Source: Flavobacterium sp.
Lineage (GTDB): Bacteria > Bacteroidota > Bacteroidia > Flavobacteriales > Flavobacteriaceae
Direction: 5' to 3'
DNA: 64,000 nucleotides
NCBI GenBank assembly: GCA_012837155.1
Contig: CP051546.1
Coordinates: 1,219,075-1,283,074, forward strand
The notes beneath the pieces are model-generated. The model was not told the DNA's origin. It saw only the letters and a list, made by a program, of their open reading frames with translations, and did no database searches. Both the position numbers and the translations under genes were made by a program. Below, piece by piece: positions 1 through 10,403 of this stretch; within the stretch, counting starts at the first letter, position 1, and each line of letters starts with the position of its first letter.

Positions 1-32
1 AAAAAATAACAACCTGAAATTTCCTCAACACT

Positions 33-1319
33 ATGGAGAAAAAAAGAATAATTCAAAATACTATCTGGGTGCTGGCCTTAATTGGTGTAGGTAAATTTTT
101 GTCATTATTTAGGGACTTGTTTATCTCCTCCAAATTTGGTGCAACCAGAGAAACAGATTCTTTTTTTTTAGCAAATGAGATTCCTTCCGTTATTTTTTCT
201 GCAGTTTTAGCAAGTATATGCGCCCTTGTTATACCTTTTTATAACAAAATAAAATTATCTAAAAAAGACGATGTCGATGTTTTTGTTTCCAGATTAATTA
301 ATTTAATGATTTTAGTATCTTTTTCACTATTAATTATATCTTTATTCAATATTAAGACATTTATAAATATTTTAGCCCCTGGTTTTGATTTTGAGCAACA
401 ACAACATACGGTAGCATTGGCTAATATATTAGTATTTTCCTTTCCCCTCACGGCATTAACACAAATACTGGCTTCCGTATCAAATGCTAATAAAAATAAT
501 TATTCTTTACATATTATCCCTGTTATTTCAGCGGTTTTTGTTATTTCGGCACTCTATTTAGTTAAGAGTGATGATATTGAGGTTTTAGCGATAGCCTCGG
601 TTTTAGTTTTTGTTTTACAAATACTATTTCAAATACTTATTGTCAGAAAATATTTCACTTATCATTTTAGTTTAAAATTCTGGGATAATAACATCAAAGC
701 GATGATGTTATTGTCTTTACCAGTTTTTTTAGGTCTTTCTATCGACCAAATAAATATCACAATTAATACGATGATTGCTTCAAAGTCTGGTGAAGGAATA
801 CTATCTGCATTAAACTATGCACAAAGACTAGAGTCAGTTATAAATTCAACTATAATAACGGCATTAATAACTACATCATTCACAATTTTGTCTTCTTATT
901 TTGAAGAAAAAAAACAGATAGAATTTAATTCATTGCTATTATTTCTTATAAAAACAATTGCTGTTGTACTCCTTCCTATTGCAATATTTGTTTCAATAAA
1001 TTCTTTAGATATCATAAAGATAATTTATTTGAGAGGAAATTTTAGTTTACAAAGTGTGGAACTCACCTCTAGTGTATTTGTTTTTTACGCAGTTAATATT
1101 TTGTTTGCCTCCATTAGAGAGCTGCTATTGCGGATTATGTATATATTAGGTCATACGAAAATATCTTTTATTCTTAGTGGAGTTTCAATATTTATAACGA
1201 TTGTTTTTAGTTTGACATTTTATAAAACACTTGGTATTAAGGCATTTGGTATTTCATGCTTATTATCATCAGTTTTTGGAGTTTTATATCTTTTATACTT
1301 TGCGAGTAAAATAGCGTGA
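33..1319 (+). CDS. MurJ/Wzx-like lipid-linked oligosaccharide flippase (main part)
   Basis: This 428-residue, very hydrophobic protein has about twelve membrane segments and the N-terminal pattern of the MviN/MurJ branch of the MOP exporter superfamily, with 'FRDLFISSKFGATRETDSFF' near residues 26-45. Its likely job is to flip undecaprenyl-linked repeat units across the inner membrane for the polysaccharide made by the genes that follow. MurJ-type proteins usually have about 14 helices and 500 or more residues, so this one is short at the C-terminus; the missing two helices appear in the overlapping next reading frame. The locus context favours an O-antigen or capsule flippase over the cell-wall MurJ, but I cannot separate them from sequence alone. 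Confidence 0.75.
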   Translation: MEKKRIIQNTIWVLALIGVGKFLSLFRDLFISSKFGATRETDSFFLANEIPSVIFSAVLASICALVIPFYNKIKLSKKDDVDVFVSRLINLMILVSFSLLIISLFNIKTFINILAPGFDFEQQQHTVALANILVFSFPLTALTQILASVSNANKNNYSLHIIPVISAVFVISALYLVKSDDIEVLAIASVLVFVLQILFQILIVRKYFTYHFSLKFWDNNIKAMMLLSLPVFLGLSIDQINITINTMIASKSGEGILSALNYAQRLESVINSTIITALITTSFTILSSYFEEKKQIEFNSLLLFLIKTIAVVLLPIAIFVSINSLDIIKIIYLRGNFSLQSVELTSSVFVFYAVNILFASIRELLLRIMYILGHTKISFILSGVSIFITIVFSLTFYKTLGIKAFGISCLLSSVFGVLYLLYFASKIA

Positions 1320-1558
1320 TAAAAACAAATGAATTAATAAATTTTTCCAAATCTTTAATTTTTCCGATACTGATTATGGGAATTATGGTTTTGTATATTA
1401 ATAATATGTTTAATTTTAATAACCTTATTATTGATGTTTTTTTTAAATTTATAACTTCTGTTTCTGTTTTTTATATAGTTGGAATTTTATCAAAACAAGA
1501 AGATATTTTAAAATTGTATAAAATGGGATTAGAGAAGCTATTTAAATTTATTTATTAA
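1316..1558 (+). CDS. Two-helix C-terminal piece of the flippase, or small membrane protein
   Basis: The 80-residue frame begins with a GTG inside the flippase stop region (GTGA overlap) and encodes two hydrophobic segments at about residues 13-28 and 37-60, followed by a basic tail. MurJ-like proteins end in two such helices, and the upstream protein lacks them, so I infer that the two frames form one protein split by a one-base shift. A separate translationally coupled small membrane protein is the alternative. Nothing else in the sequence gives it a function. Confidence 0.5.
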   Translation: MIKTNELINFSKSLIFPILIMGIMVLYINNMFNFNNLIIDVFFKFITSVSVFYIVGILSKQEDILKLYKMGLEKLFKFIY

Positions 1559-1569
1559 ATTACTATATA

Positions 1570-2106
1570 ATGAAGTATAGATTTAAGATTATATATATAT
1601 TAAGAAAAATTTATTTTGATATTTATTTTAAAATAAATAGGATAGAAGCTAGTCGTAAACTAGGGGTTAGGATTGGGGACAATTGCGTGATATATGGTTG
1701 CAATATGAATATGTGGGGAAGCGAACCGTTCCTTATTACAATTGGAAACAATGTTTTTATCACAGATGGATGTAAATTTATAAACCATGACGGAGGAACT
1801 CTACCTTTAAGAAAAATTGTTCCAGATTTAGAAATAACTAAAGAAATAAAAATCGGGAATGATGTTTACCTCGGTATAGATACAATAATTATGCCTGGAG
1901 TTATTATAGGCAATAATGTAATAGTAGGTGCTAGATCTATAGTAACTAAAAATTTAGAATCTAATGGTGTATATACGGGAACACCAGCAAAATATATTAA
2001 ATCTATTGATGAGTATTTGAACAAACTTAAGATTGAGTCTTTAAAAATAGGTCATTTAAATGCTGATGATAAGGAAAAAATGTTAAAAAAGATTTTTAAT
2101 GTATAA
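1570..2106 (+). CDS. Hexapeptide-repeat (LbetaH) acyltransferase
   Basis: The 178-residue protein carries several isoleucine-patch hexapeptide turns ('IGNDVYLG', 'IIMPGVIIGNNVIVGA') typical of left-handed beta-helix acetyltransferases, and the conserved ending 'GTPAKYI' of the WbbJ/MaaT group. These enzymes act as trimers and move an acetyl group from acetyl-CoA to a sugar. In this locus the target is probably a sugar of the surface polysaccharide, which is inference. The histidine in 'FINHDGG' (about residue 78) is in the usual place for the catalytic base. The stop overlaps the start of the next glycosyltransferase by 8 bases, so they are probably co-transcribed. Confidence 0.8.
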   Translation: MKYRFKIIYILRKIYFDIYFKINRIEASRKLGVRIGDNCVIYGCNMNMWGSEPFLITIGNNVFITDGCKFINHDGGTLPLRKIVPDLEITKEIKIGNDVYLGIDTIIMPGVIIGNNVIVGARSIVTKNLESNGVYTGTPAKYIKSIDEYLNKLKIESLKIGHLNADDKEKMLKKIFNV

Positions 2107-3247
2107 AGTTGCCTATGTAGCGGGGTTTGATTTTGAAAACTCTCCGGCTGCTTATAATAGATTTTTATCATTGTATACTATTCTTGACAAAAATTTTGAA
2201 GTAACCAAGATTCTCACAACTTTTCCTTTAGAAAAGGAGTATGACAATACAACTGAAAAATGGAAAATAAGATATGTAAAAAATAAAAGTATTCAAAATC
2301 TATTTATAAGTTTTAAATTATGTTATTATATTATAAAAAATGCCAACCGATTTGACACCTTTATAGTTTACGGTGGTTATGCCTTTTATATGCTGCCATT
2401 TATTCTGTTAAAACCATTTTTTAGCTATAAAGTAGTGTACGATTCGGTAGAGATTTATCTTCCTAAAGGTTTTGTAAAAACAATTTTCTCGCCAAGTACA
2501 TGGAATCACCTCCTTGGATATAATTTTTTGATTCGCTTTTTTGATGGAGCCATTTGTATATCTTCGTATATTCAAAACAAACATGAAAAACAAGGTTTGA
2601 AAACAGTCGTTGTTCCTCCGGTTTTTTTAAATGAGAATGCTAAATTTGAACGAGAAATAAAAGACAATACTGTTTCTGATACTAAATTTAAAATCCTTTT
2701 TTATGGTTTTCCGGGTAAAAAAGACTCGTTAAATAATTTAATCAAAGTTTTTTTATCAGATGAATCTTTATCGAATAGTTTTGAGGTTACAATTATTGGT
2801 CTGAATAAAGAACAATACAAAGCATACTGTAACGAAAACGGGATTTTTGAATTTCCGGAAGGGATAATACTAAGAGGCAAACTAGGATTAGAGGAGTTAT
2901 ATGAAGAATTAATGAAAACAGACTTTACTTTTCTTCAACGTCCTTATACAATAACCACTAAAGCAGGGTTTCCAAGTAAATTGGTGGAATCATTATTTTT
3001 TAAAGTTCCCTCTATATTGAATCTGACCAGCGATATGGAAAAGTATGAAGTTGATCGATGTTCGATAGTATGCAAGGATGATAGTGTTGAAAGTTTAGCT
3101 GATTCTTTGACAGTAATTAAAAACATGGAAAATAAAGAGTTGGCCATACTGAAAGATAATTGTTTTACTATTTATGAAAAATATTTTTCTACCCAAGCGA
3201 ACCTAACTAAAATAAAAAAATATATTGAAGATGTTAACAATAATTAA
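2099..3247 (+). CDS. Glycosyltransferase, GT-B fold (family 4-like)
   Basis: This 382-residue protein has a two-domain GT-B layout: an N-terminal acceptor-side domain beginning 'KVAYVAGFDFENSPAAYNR' and a C-terminal domain with 'ILFYGFPGKKD' (about residue 200) and 'RPYTITTKAGFPSKLVES' (about residue 280). The second stretch resembles the nucleotide-sugar binding region, with a glutamate (VES) in the position of the EX7E donor motif. The expected role is addition of one sugar to the undecaprenyl-linked repeat unit on the cytoplasmic face. Donor and acceptor cannot be read from sequence. It overlaps the acyltransferase before it and capE after it. Confidence 0.75.
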   Translation: MYKVAYVAGFDFENSPAAYNRFLSLYTILDKNFEVTKILTTFPLEKEYDNTTEKWKIRYVKNKSIQNLFISFKLCYYIIKNANRFDTFIVYGGYAFYMLPFILLKPFFSYKVVYDSVEIYLPKGFVKTIFSPSTWNHLLGYNFLIRFFDGAICISSYIQNKHEKQGLKTVVVPPVFLNENAKFEREIKDNTVSDTKFKILFYGFPGKKDSLNNLIKVFLSDESLSNSFEVTIIGLNKEQYKAYCNENGIFEFPEGIILRGKLGLEELYEELMKTDFTFLQRPYTITTKAGFPSKLVESLFFKVPSILNLTSDMEKYEVDRCSIVCKDDSVESLADSLTVIKNMENKELAILKDNCFTIYEKYFSTQANLTKIKKYIEDVNNN

Positions 3248-4276
3248 AGATAAAGTCCTCTTAATCACTGGAGGAACGGGTTCTTTTGGAACCGCAGTTC
3301 TTAATCGATTTCTAACCACAGACCATTTCAAAGAAATACGTATTTTTTCTCGCGACGAGAAGAAGCAAGACGACATGCGTACTATTTATAAAAACGATAA
3401 ACTAAAGTTTTATATTGGTGATGTAAGAGATTCAAGCAGTGTCGAAAAAGCCATGCGTGGTGTCGATTATGTTTTTCATGCAGCGGCACTCAAACAAGTG
3501 CCTTCTTGTGAATTTTTTCCAATGGAAGCCGTAAGAACTAATGTAATGGGGACTCAAAATGTCATTGATGCTGCAGTACAATGTGAAGTAAAAAAAGTTA
3601 TTTGTTTAAGTACAGACAAAGCAGCATATCCCATTAATGCGATGGGCATTTCTAAAGCGATGATGGAAAAAGTTGCCGTTGCTTGCCTCAAGAAATTTAG
3701 AAAAAACTACGGTTTGTCTGACCCGATACGGAAACGTAATGGCTTCAAGAGGGTCGGTAATTCCTTTGTTCGTCAGACAAATTAAAAATGGGGAAGTTAT
3801 GACCATTACCGATCCAAATATGACTCGCTTCTTAATGTCTCTCGAAGAGGCTGTTGAGTTAGTATTATTTGCTTTTGAGCACGGTAATTCTGGAGATCTA
3901 TTTGTAAATAAGGCACCTGCAGGAACTATTGGCGATTTAGCCCAAGCACTCAAAGAGCTATTTAAAGCGGATAATCCTATCAAAATAATAGGAACGCGTC
4001 ATGGCGAAAAACTCTATGAAACTTTATGTACCAGAGAAGAAATGGTAAAAGCAGAAGATATGGGCGATTTTTTTCAGAATTCCGGCCGATAATAGGGATT
4101 TGAATTACGCTCAATATTTTTCTGAAGGGAAGGAAGATATTTCTAAATTAGAAGATTACCATTCTCACAATGCCAAACAAGAAGATGTTGAAGGGATGAA
4201 AAAATTGTTGTTAAAACTTCCATTAGTACGAAAAGAAGTTTTAGGAGAAGAAGAGATAAGACAGTATCCAGAGTAA
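3231..4276 (+). CDS. capE: UDP-GlcNAc 4,6-dehydratase/epimerase CapE (two frameshifts)
   Basis: The product is an extended short-chain dehydrogenase with the Rossmann motif 'TGGTGSFG' near residue 15 and the 'STDKAAYPINAMG' active-site region near residue 125. It matches the WbjB/CapE/FnlA family, which starts UDP-N-acetyl-L-fucosamine synthesis from UDP-GlcNAc with cofactor NADP. Reading continues through a shift near 3685 and another at the T7 run near 4070 (T6 restores the frame), ending at 4276. The ATG at 3231 lies inside the end of the glycosyltransferase. Because capF and capG follow and carry similar shifts, I treat these as likely sequence errors rather than decay. Confidence 0.8.
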
Positions 4277-4277
4277 T

Positions 4278-4703
4278 ATGCATGCAAGACTTTTAAAAGG
4301 GAACAGGTATAGTGATGCCAGAGGGACATTAAAATACAATAATGACTTTAATGCATCGGAAATAAAGCGAATTTATAGTATTGAAAATGCCAATATTCAA
4401 TTAAAAAGAGGTTGGCAAGGTCATAAAATCGAACAACGCTGGTTTTCAGTTGTTTCAGGTACATTTGAAATATTAGCAATCAAAATTGGTAATTGGGATA
4501 ATCCGGACGGAAATGCAGTACCCTTAATTTTTCAATTGTCATCCGAAAAAATGGATATCCTTCATGTACCTTCGAATTACATCACTTGTATTCAGGCAAA
4601 GGAAGATGATGCAAAATTAGTAGTAATGTCAGATTATGTTTTAGGGGAAATTGAGGATGAATACAGGTTTCCTCTTGCCCAGTTTCAATGCACACAAAAT
4701 TAA
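4278..4703 (+). CDS. WxcM/FdtA-like cupin sugar-modifying protein
   Basis: This 141-residue single-domain protein looks like the small cupin proteins of the WxcM/FdtA type, often labelled sugar epimerases. 'SDARGTLKYNND' near the N-terminus and 'GWQGHKIEQRWFSVVSG' near residue 50 form the start of the beta barrel, with a histidine in the usual pocket. FdtA-type members isomerise dTDP-4-keto-6-deoxyhexoses, but in cap-type clusters the role is unproven. It lies between capE and capF with 1 and 8 bases spacing, so it is surely part of the L-FucNAc unit transcript. The exact substrate is unknown. Confidence 0.6.
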   Translation: MHARLLKGNRYSDARGTLKYNNDFNASEIKRIYSIENANIQLKRGWQGHKIEQRWFSVVSGTFEILAIKIGNWDNPDGNAVPLIFQLSSEKMDILHVPSNYITCIQAKEDDAKLVVMSDYVLGEIEDEYRFPLAQFQCTQN

Positions 4704-4711
4704 TTATTGAA

Positions 4712-5830
4712 ATGAAAAGAGTTGGTATAACTGGTCAAAACGGGTTTGTAGGGAGTCATCTTTACAATACTTTAGGATTATTTCCAGAAGATTTTGAAAG
4801 GATAGAATTTAAAAAAGATTTTTTTTGACAATCCTTCGCAGCTAGATGAGTTTGTTCAGCAATGTGATGTAATTGTGCATTTAGCAGCCATGAATCGACA
4901 TGAAAGCCAAGAATTCATCTATCAAACCAATATTGAATTGGTAAAAAGATTAGCGGCTTCGTTAGAGAGAACAGTTTCTACAGCTCATGTTTTGTTTTCT
5001 TCATCAACACAAGAAGAAAAAGAAAATTTTTACGGAAAATCTAAAAAAGAAGGAAGGCAAATACTGGCTAATTGGGCAAAAAATAATAACGGAAAATTCA
5101 CAGGATTATTAATTCCGAATGTATTCGGTCCATTTGGTTTGCCAAATTATAATTCATTTATTGCTACATTTTGTCATAAACTCACTAATGGCGAATCTCC
5201 AAAATTGATACCGATGGAGAGGTGAAATTGATTTATGCAGGAGAATTGGTTCACGAAATTATTGGCCAAATAAAACAGGCTAAAACCAATGAATTGTTTT
5301 ATGTCTCTCACACATCAACGAATAAGGTGTCGGAAGTTTTAGAGAAGCTGAATCATTTCAAAACCTCCTATTTTGATAAAAATGAAGTTCCAGAACTAAA
5401 AACTACTTTCGATTTTAATTTATTCAATACTTTTCGATGTTATTTTGATTTAAAAAATCATTATCCGGTTCTATTTAAACAAAACACAGATCCTCGAGGG
5501 GTATTTGTGGAAGTAATCAGGTTAGGAATGGGAGGACAGGTTTCTTATTCTACGACCGTTCCGGGAATAACAAGAGGGAATCATTATCATACAAGAAAGA
5601 TTGAAAGATTTGCTGTAATAAAGGGAAAAGCTTTAATTCAGCTTAGAAAAATAGGAACTAATGAGGTTTTGGATTTTTACTTAGATGGGGAGAATCCGTC
5701 TTTTGTAGACATGCCTATTTGGTATACACACAATATTAAAAACATTGGAGAAGAAGAATTATTTACCATTTTTTGGATTAACGAACCTTATAATCCGGAG
5801 GATGCTGATACTTATTTTGTTGAAGTATAA
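4712..5830 (+). CDS. capF: Bifunctional UDP-sugar reductase CapF (two frameshifts)
   Basis: CapF/WbjC/FnlB proteins join an N-terminal SDR reductase to a C-terminal cupin and convert the CapE product to UDP-2-acetamido-2,6-dideoxy-L-talose. Here the SDR part starts 'RVGITGQNGFVGSHL' and shows 'SKKEGRQIL' (the YxxxK-type site reads Y-G-K-S-K-K). The cupin half has 'GNHYHTRKIERFAVIKG', whose histidines bind the metal. The frame is lost at the T8 run 4819-4826 (T7 restores it) and again near 5205, where reading resumes in the frame containing 'DTDGEV'. Both parts are otherwise full length, about 370 residues in total, as expected for the family. Confidence 0.82.
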
Positions 5831-5839
5831 GAAACAGTT

Positions 5840-6972
5840 ATGAAAAAGCTTAAAGTAATGACGGTAGTTGGAACCCGTCCGGAAATAATAAGATTATCAA
5901 GAGTTTTATCTGCTTTGGATGAATCAGAAGCGATTGAGCATATCTTAGTTCATACAGGTCAAAATTATGACTATGAACTCAATCAAATTTTCTTTGATGA
6001 TCTGGGTTTGAGAAAACCAGACTATTTTTTGGAAGCGGCTGGAAAAACAGCAACAGAAACCATTGGAACTATTCTAATTAAAATAGATCCTCTTTTAGAA
6101 CAGTTGAGGCCGGATGCTTTTTTAGTTTTAGGCGATACTAATAGCTGTTTGTGTGCCATTCCTGCTAAGAAAAGACAAATTCCAATTTTCCATATGGAAG
6201 CTGGGAACCGATGTTTTGATCAAAGGGTTCCTGAAGAAACCAACAGGAAGATAGTGGATCACACTTCAGATATCAACCTGACCTATAGTGATATTGCCCG
6301 TGAATATTTATTACGAGAGGGGTTGCCTGCAGACCAGATTATAAAAACGGGTTCTCCAATGTTTGAAGTGCTGCATCATTATTTGCCTCAAATTAAAAAA
6401 TCCGATGTTTTATCCAGATTAGATTTAGAAGAAGGGAAATACTTTGTTGTTTCGTCTCATAGAGAAGAAAATATTAATTCTGAAAAAAAATTCAAAGGGT
6501 TGATAGAAAGTTTAAACCTGATTGCCGAAAAATTTAACTATCCAATTATTGTTTCCACACATCCGAGAACCAGAAATATGATAGATAAAATGCAGGTAAA
6601 AGTGAGACCGGAAATTCAGTTTCTAAAGCCACTGGGATTTCATGATTACAACGCTTTGCAAATGCGTTCTTATGCCGTTTTGTCTGACAGCGGTACGATT
6701 TCTGAAGAAAGTTCAACACTTAATTTCAGAGCATTAAACATTCGAGATGCTCACGAAAGACCAGAGGCAATGGAAGAAGCCTCAGTAATGATGGTAGGCT
6801 TATCTCCAGAAAGAATAATGCAGGGTTTGGTACAACTTCAAACACAGGATATTGGTGAAAAAAGAAATTTCCGAAGTGTTGCTGATTATTCAATGCCAAA
6901 TGTTTCTCAAAAATGGTAAGAATTATTTTGAGTTATACTGATTATGTGAATAGAGTAGTCTGGAGTAAATAA
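5840..6972 (+). CDS. capG: UDP-N-acetylglucosamine 2-epimerase family enzyme CapG
   Basis: This non-hydrolysing WecB-type epimerase has 'VGTRPEIIRL' at the N-terminus, 'HTGQNYDYEL', 'HMEAGNRCFDQRVPEETNR' and 'SDSGTISEES', which are the family's active-site blocks. After capE and capF it is the WbjD/CapG enzyme that completes UDP-N-acetyl-L-fucosamine. The open frame stops at 6919, but one added base after the A5 run at about 6910-6914 continues into a typical C-terminal helix ('YTDYVNRVVW') and a stop at 6970-6972. That gives about 377 residues, the usual length. I therefore extend the gene and regard the early stop as a likely sequence error. Confidence 0.85.
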
Positions 6973-7182
6973 CAAATTCATCCAGTAAAACAAATTCGTT
7001 TTTAAATAAATGTAAAAAATACATTTTGCCTGCTAAATTTAAGCAATAGCCTTTCAGTGTCAATTCGGTTAAACTTATTTTTAATTGGCTAAGTGTCTAT
7101 GAAAAGATATTTAAAAAGAGTATTCCATTCCTAAAATAAAAAAGATTTCCTAAACACCTATCCCTTAAAAATCATCCAATTT

Positions 7183-9087
7183 ATGTGTGGAATAAACGGA
7201 ATTATCTCCAAAAACCATAACAATCCCATAAGAATACGAGAAATTTTGAATCAAATGAATCACGAAATTATTCATCGTGGTCCTGATCAGGATGGTTTTT
7301 TTGTTGAAGAAAATCAAACAATTTCAATAGGAATGGCAATGCGCCGATTGTCAATCATAGATTTATCAACAGGGAAACAGCCTATTTTTTCTTCGGATGG
7401 TCAGAAGGTAATAGTATATAATGGGGAGATATATAATTACAAATTATTACGACGAGAGCATTTAAAGGATTATGATTTTAAAACTAATTCGGATACAGAA
7501 GTCATATTGGGGTTGTATGAAAAATTCGGAGTTTCATCATTTGCTATGCTCGACGGTATGTTTGCTTTTAGCATTTATGATAAAGCATTAAATAAAATAT
7601 TTATAGCCCGAGATTTCTTTGGAGAAAAACCATTGTATTATACTTTACATAACGATAGTTTTTATTGGTGTTCCGAACTAAAATCGATGATGAAGGTTTT
7701 GCCTCATAAACCCGAAATTTCCAAACAAGGATTAAACTTATATTTTCAATTAACGTATATTCCTGCTCCCTTCACGATCTATGAATCTGTTTCAAAACTC
7801 GAAGCAAATCATTATTAGAATTTGATTGCGAAAATTTTAATTTCACAATAAAAGAAATTAGGCAAAATACAGTTTCAAAAGTTTCTCATTTAAGTAAAAA
7901 AGAAGTAATCAAAATAAATCACGATTTAGTACAAAAAAGTGTTGAAAGTCGTTCGGTTTCTGATGTTCCTATTGGGACATTTCTTTCAGGCGGAGTCGAT
8001 TCTTCCATAGTTTCATTATGTTTAGCTCATCAATCCGATAAAAAAATCGAAACATTTTCTGTGGGATTTGAAAAAAAATCATTCGATGAAACGGACAAAT
8101 CCCGTACAATTGCAAAAATTATAAACAGCAATCATCACGAATTCATATTGTCAGAAAATGATCTGGCTGAAAATATCAGCAAAATTATTTTAAATTTTGA
8201 CGAACCCTATGCAGATTCATCGGCATTGCCTACTTATTAGTAGCGAATAAGACCAAAGAGTTTGTCTCTGTTGCTCTTACGGGTGATGGTGGTGACGAGG
8301 TCTATGGAGGGTATAACAAATATTATATGGGACGGTTAAATAATTATTATACCAAAATAATTCCAAAACCTGTTCACCAATTTTCTTATAATTTCTTAAA
8401 CAATCTTTTGCATTCAAAAGATGATCAACGCGGGTTGCTGTTTAAGGCCAAAAGGTTTTTGAAAGCCATCGATTTTGAGGGGGATTTTTATTATGATATT
8501 GTATCACTTGGCTTTTTAGAAAACGAGCGAAAAGAGATTCTCAATCGGAATAATTATATGCAAAATCCACTTGGGTATTATAAAAATATCGTTGGATTGA
8601 ATAACAAATCACTTACCGATTTCAGAAACATAGACCGGATATTAAGTCTGGAAGGTGATTTGTTAGTAAAGGTTGATCGATCTGCTATGCTGACATCGTT
8701 AGAATGCAGAGCGCCATTTCTTAATAAAGAACTTTGGGAGTTTACCAATAGTTTGCCGGAGAGTTATTTAATCCATAACTGGGACAAAAACATTTGCTCA
8801 AGGAATCATTCAAGCATTATTTTCCTAAAGATTTTTTGAATAAATCCAAACAAGGATTTGGAGTACCTGTTGGAGATTGGTTGCGAGGCGTTCTTAAAGA
8901 GGAATTGCTAACCTACATTGATAAAAAATTTATTGAAGAGCAAAACCTATTTAATTACGAAATTATTTCAAAATTAGTATCGAATCATTTGGAAAGTAAA
9001 ATAGATAATGCTTTTAGAGTTTGGACATTTTATTGTTTTCAATTATGGTATAAAGATATATTTCAAAATAACTTAACTCCAATTTGA
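7183..9087 (+). CDS. asnB: Asparagine synthase-like amidotransferase (three frameshifts)
   Basis: The N-terminus starts 'MCGINGI', placing the Ntn glutaminase cysteine at position 2, and 'RGPDQDG' and 'YNGEIYN' follow. The synthetase half has the PP-loop 'SGGVDSSI' near 7995 and 'GDGGDEVYGGY' near 8283. Three one-base losses break it: near 7817 (TAT-TTA expected), near 8238 (same context) and in the A5 run near 8791. Each repaired frame continues the family pattern to 'FQLWYKDIF'. AsnB homologues in polysaccharide loci transfer glutamine nitrogen to a sugar acid or peptide-like side group, so here it may amidate a uronic acid. A general asparagine synthetase is the other choice. Confidence 0.8.
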
Positions 9088-10233
9088 TGATGAATATCAT
9101 TCTTTTTATAGCTGCAATAATCTATATTTTTTATATTTCTAATTCCTATTATAAAAGTCATGGAGACGTTCAGAAGTTACTCTTAGTATTTCTTTTTATA
9201 GTTCATTTTACGGCAATGGGTCTCTCCTACAGAGATACAATTGATTTCCTGGATAATGATGTTTTTTATTTTTATAATAGCGCAAAAAATGCTGACTCGT
9301 GGATGTCACTTTTTGGTTTGGGCAGTTTTTTTATGTCTTTTTTGATTTATCCATTGGTTCAGGCCGGGTCAGGCCGGGTAACGCTGTTTGTTTTTTTTAT
9401 GATTTTTGCAGCAATTAGTTATCAATGCTTTCTATGGTTTTTTGATCAAATGTCAGAACAGTATTCAAAAAGAATGCTTTTTAGAGGAATCCCTATAACA
9501 CAGTTCATTTTTTTGTTACCTTCATTTCATTATTGGTCAGGTTTTCTAGGAAAAGATGTTTTGGTTTTCTTTTTTTTGACTTATCTATTGTTTGAATTTA
9601 AGAAGAATGCCAGATTAAATTTTTTGCATATTATTGTTTTAGTGTTATTGTTTCTGCTAAGGCCACATATTTTTGTTGTTGTTTTATTGGCTCTTATGAT
9701 TTATTATCTTACCCAAAAGAATGTTTCAAAAATCATCAAAATAAAATTATCAATTTTATCATTGATTATTGCAGGCATTTCAATTCCCGTTTTATTTCAT
9801 TTTACTCATATAAAAACGTTGACTTATAGCAGCATTTTACAAAAAATCAGTGTATTGAATTCTTATGCCCTGAATAGTGGAAGTGGGATTAGCTTGGATG
9901 AAACCTCATATTTAGAAAGAATTTGGCTGCTTTTATTTAGGCCGTTTTTTTTATGATGCATCAACATATTATCAATATTTTATTTCTATTGAAAACTTAA
10001 TTGTTTTAATTATTCTTCTTTTCATAGGTATGAATTTATTTGCCAGGAGAAAAACCATTGTTATTGAGCATGATGCTAAACTTGCTTTATTAGTCGGAGG
10101 TTGTATCTTGTTAATGATTGCAGTCTATATTTATAATTTGGGGTTGGCTAGCCGAATGCGGCTAATGTTTTTGCCTTTAATTTTTTATGCCTTTCATCAA
10201 TTGGTTCATTACAGTTATGAAAAGAAAGCATAA
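9087..10233 (+). CDS. Wzy-like polysaccharide polymerase (one frameshift)
   Basis: This is a strongly hydrophobic protein of about 380 residues with roughly ten predicted membrane segments and a periplasmic loop around 'YSSILQKISVLNSYALNSG'. Such proteins are poorly conserved; position beside a flippase and glycosyltransferases is the main reason for the Wzy (O-unit polymerase) call. The frame breaks at a T8 run near 9945; T7 would give 'RPFFYDASTYYQYF' and continue through two or three further helices to 10233. The ATG at 9087 overlaps the asnB stop (TGATG), indicating coupling. Confidence 0.6.
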
Positions 10234-10403
10234 AGCGGCTTTTTCCTATTTGAAAATAAATACCTTTATTTAGTATACAAATCGTTCTCAACATATAGTG
10301 ATAATTAATAAAATTAAAAATAAATAGGGTCTGCTGAAAAACACGAAGTGTTTTGAAAATCAATAGTGTAATGTTAAATTTGGGCTTCTAAGTGCAAGGA
10401 AAT

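Noticed and set aside
6973-7182. Possible missing gene between capG and asnB
   Set aside because: No frame longer than a few dozen codons and no family pattern were found on either strand, even allowing for shifts.
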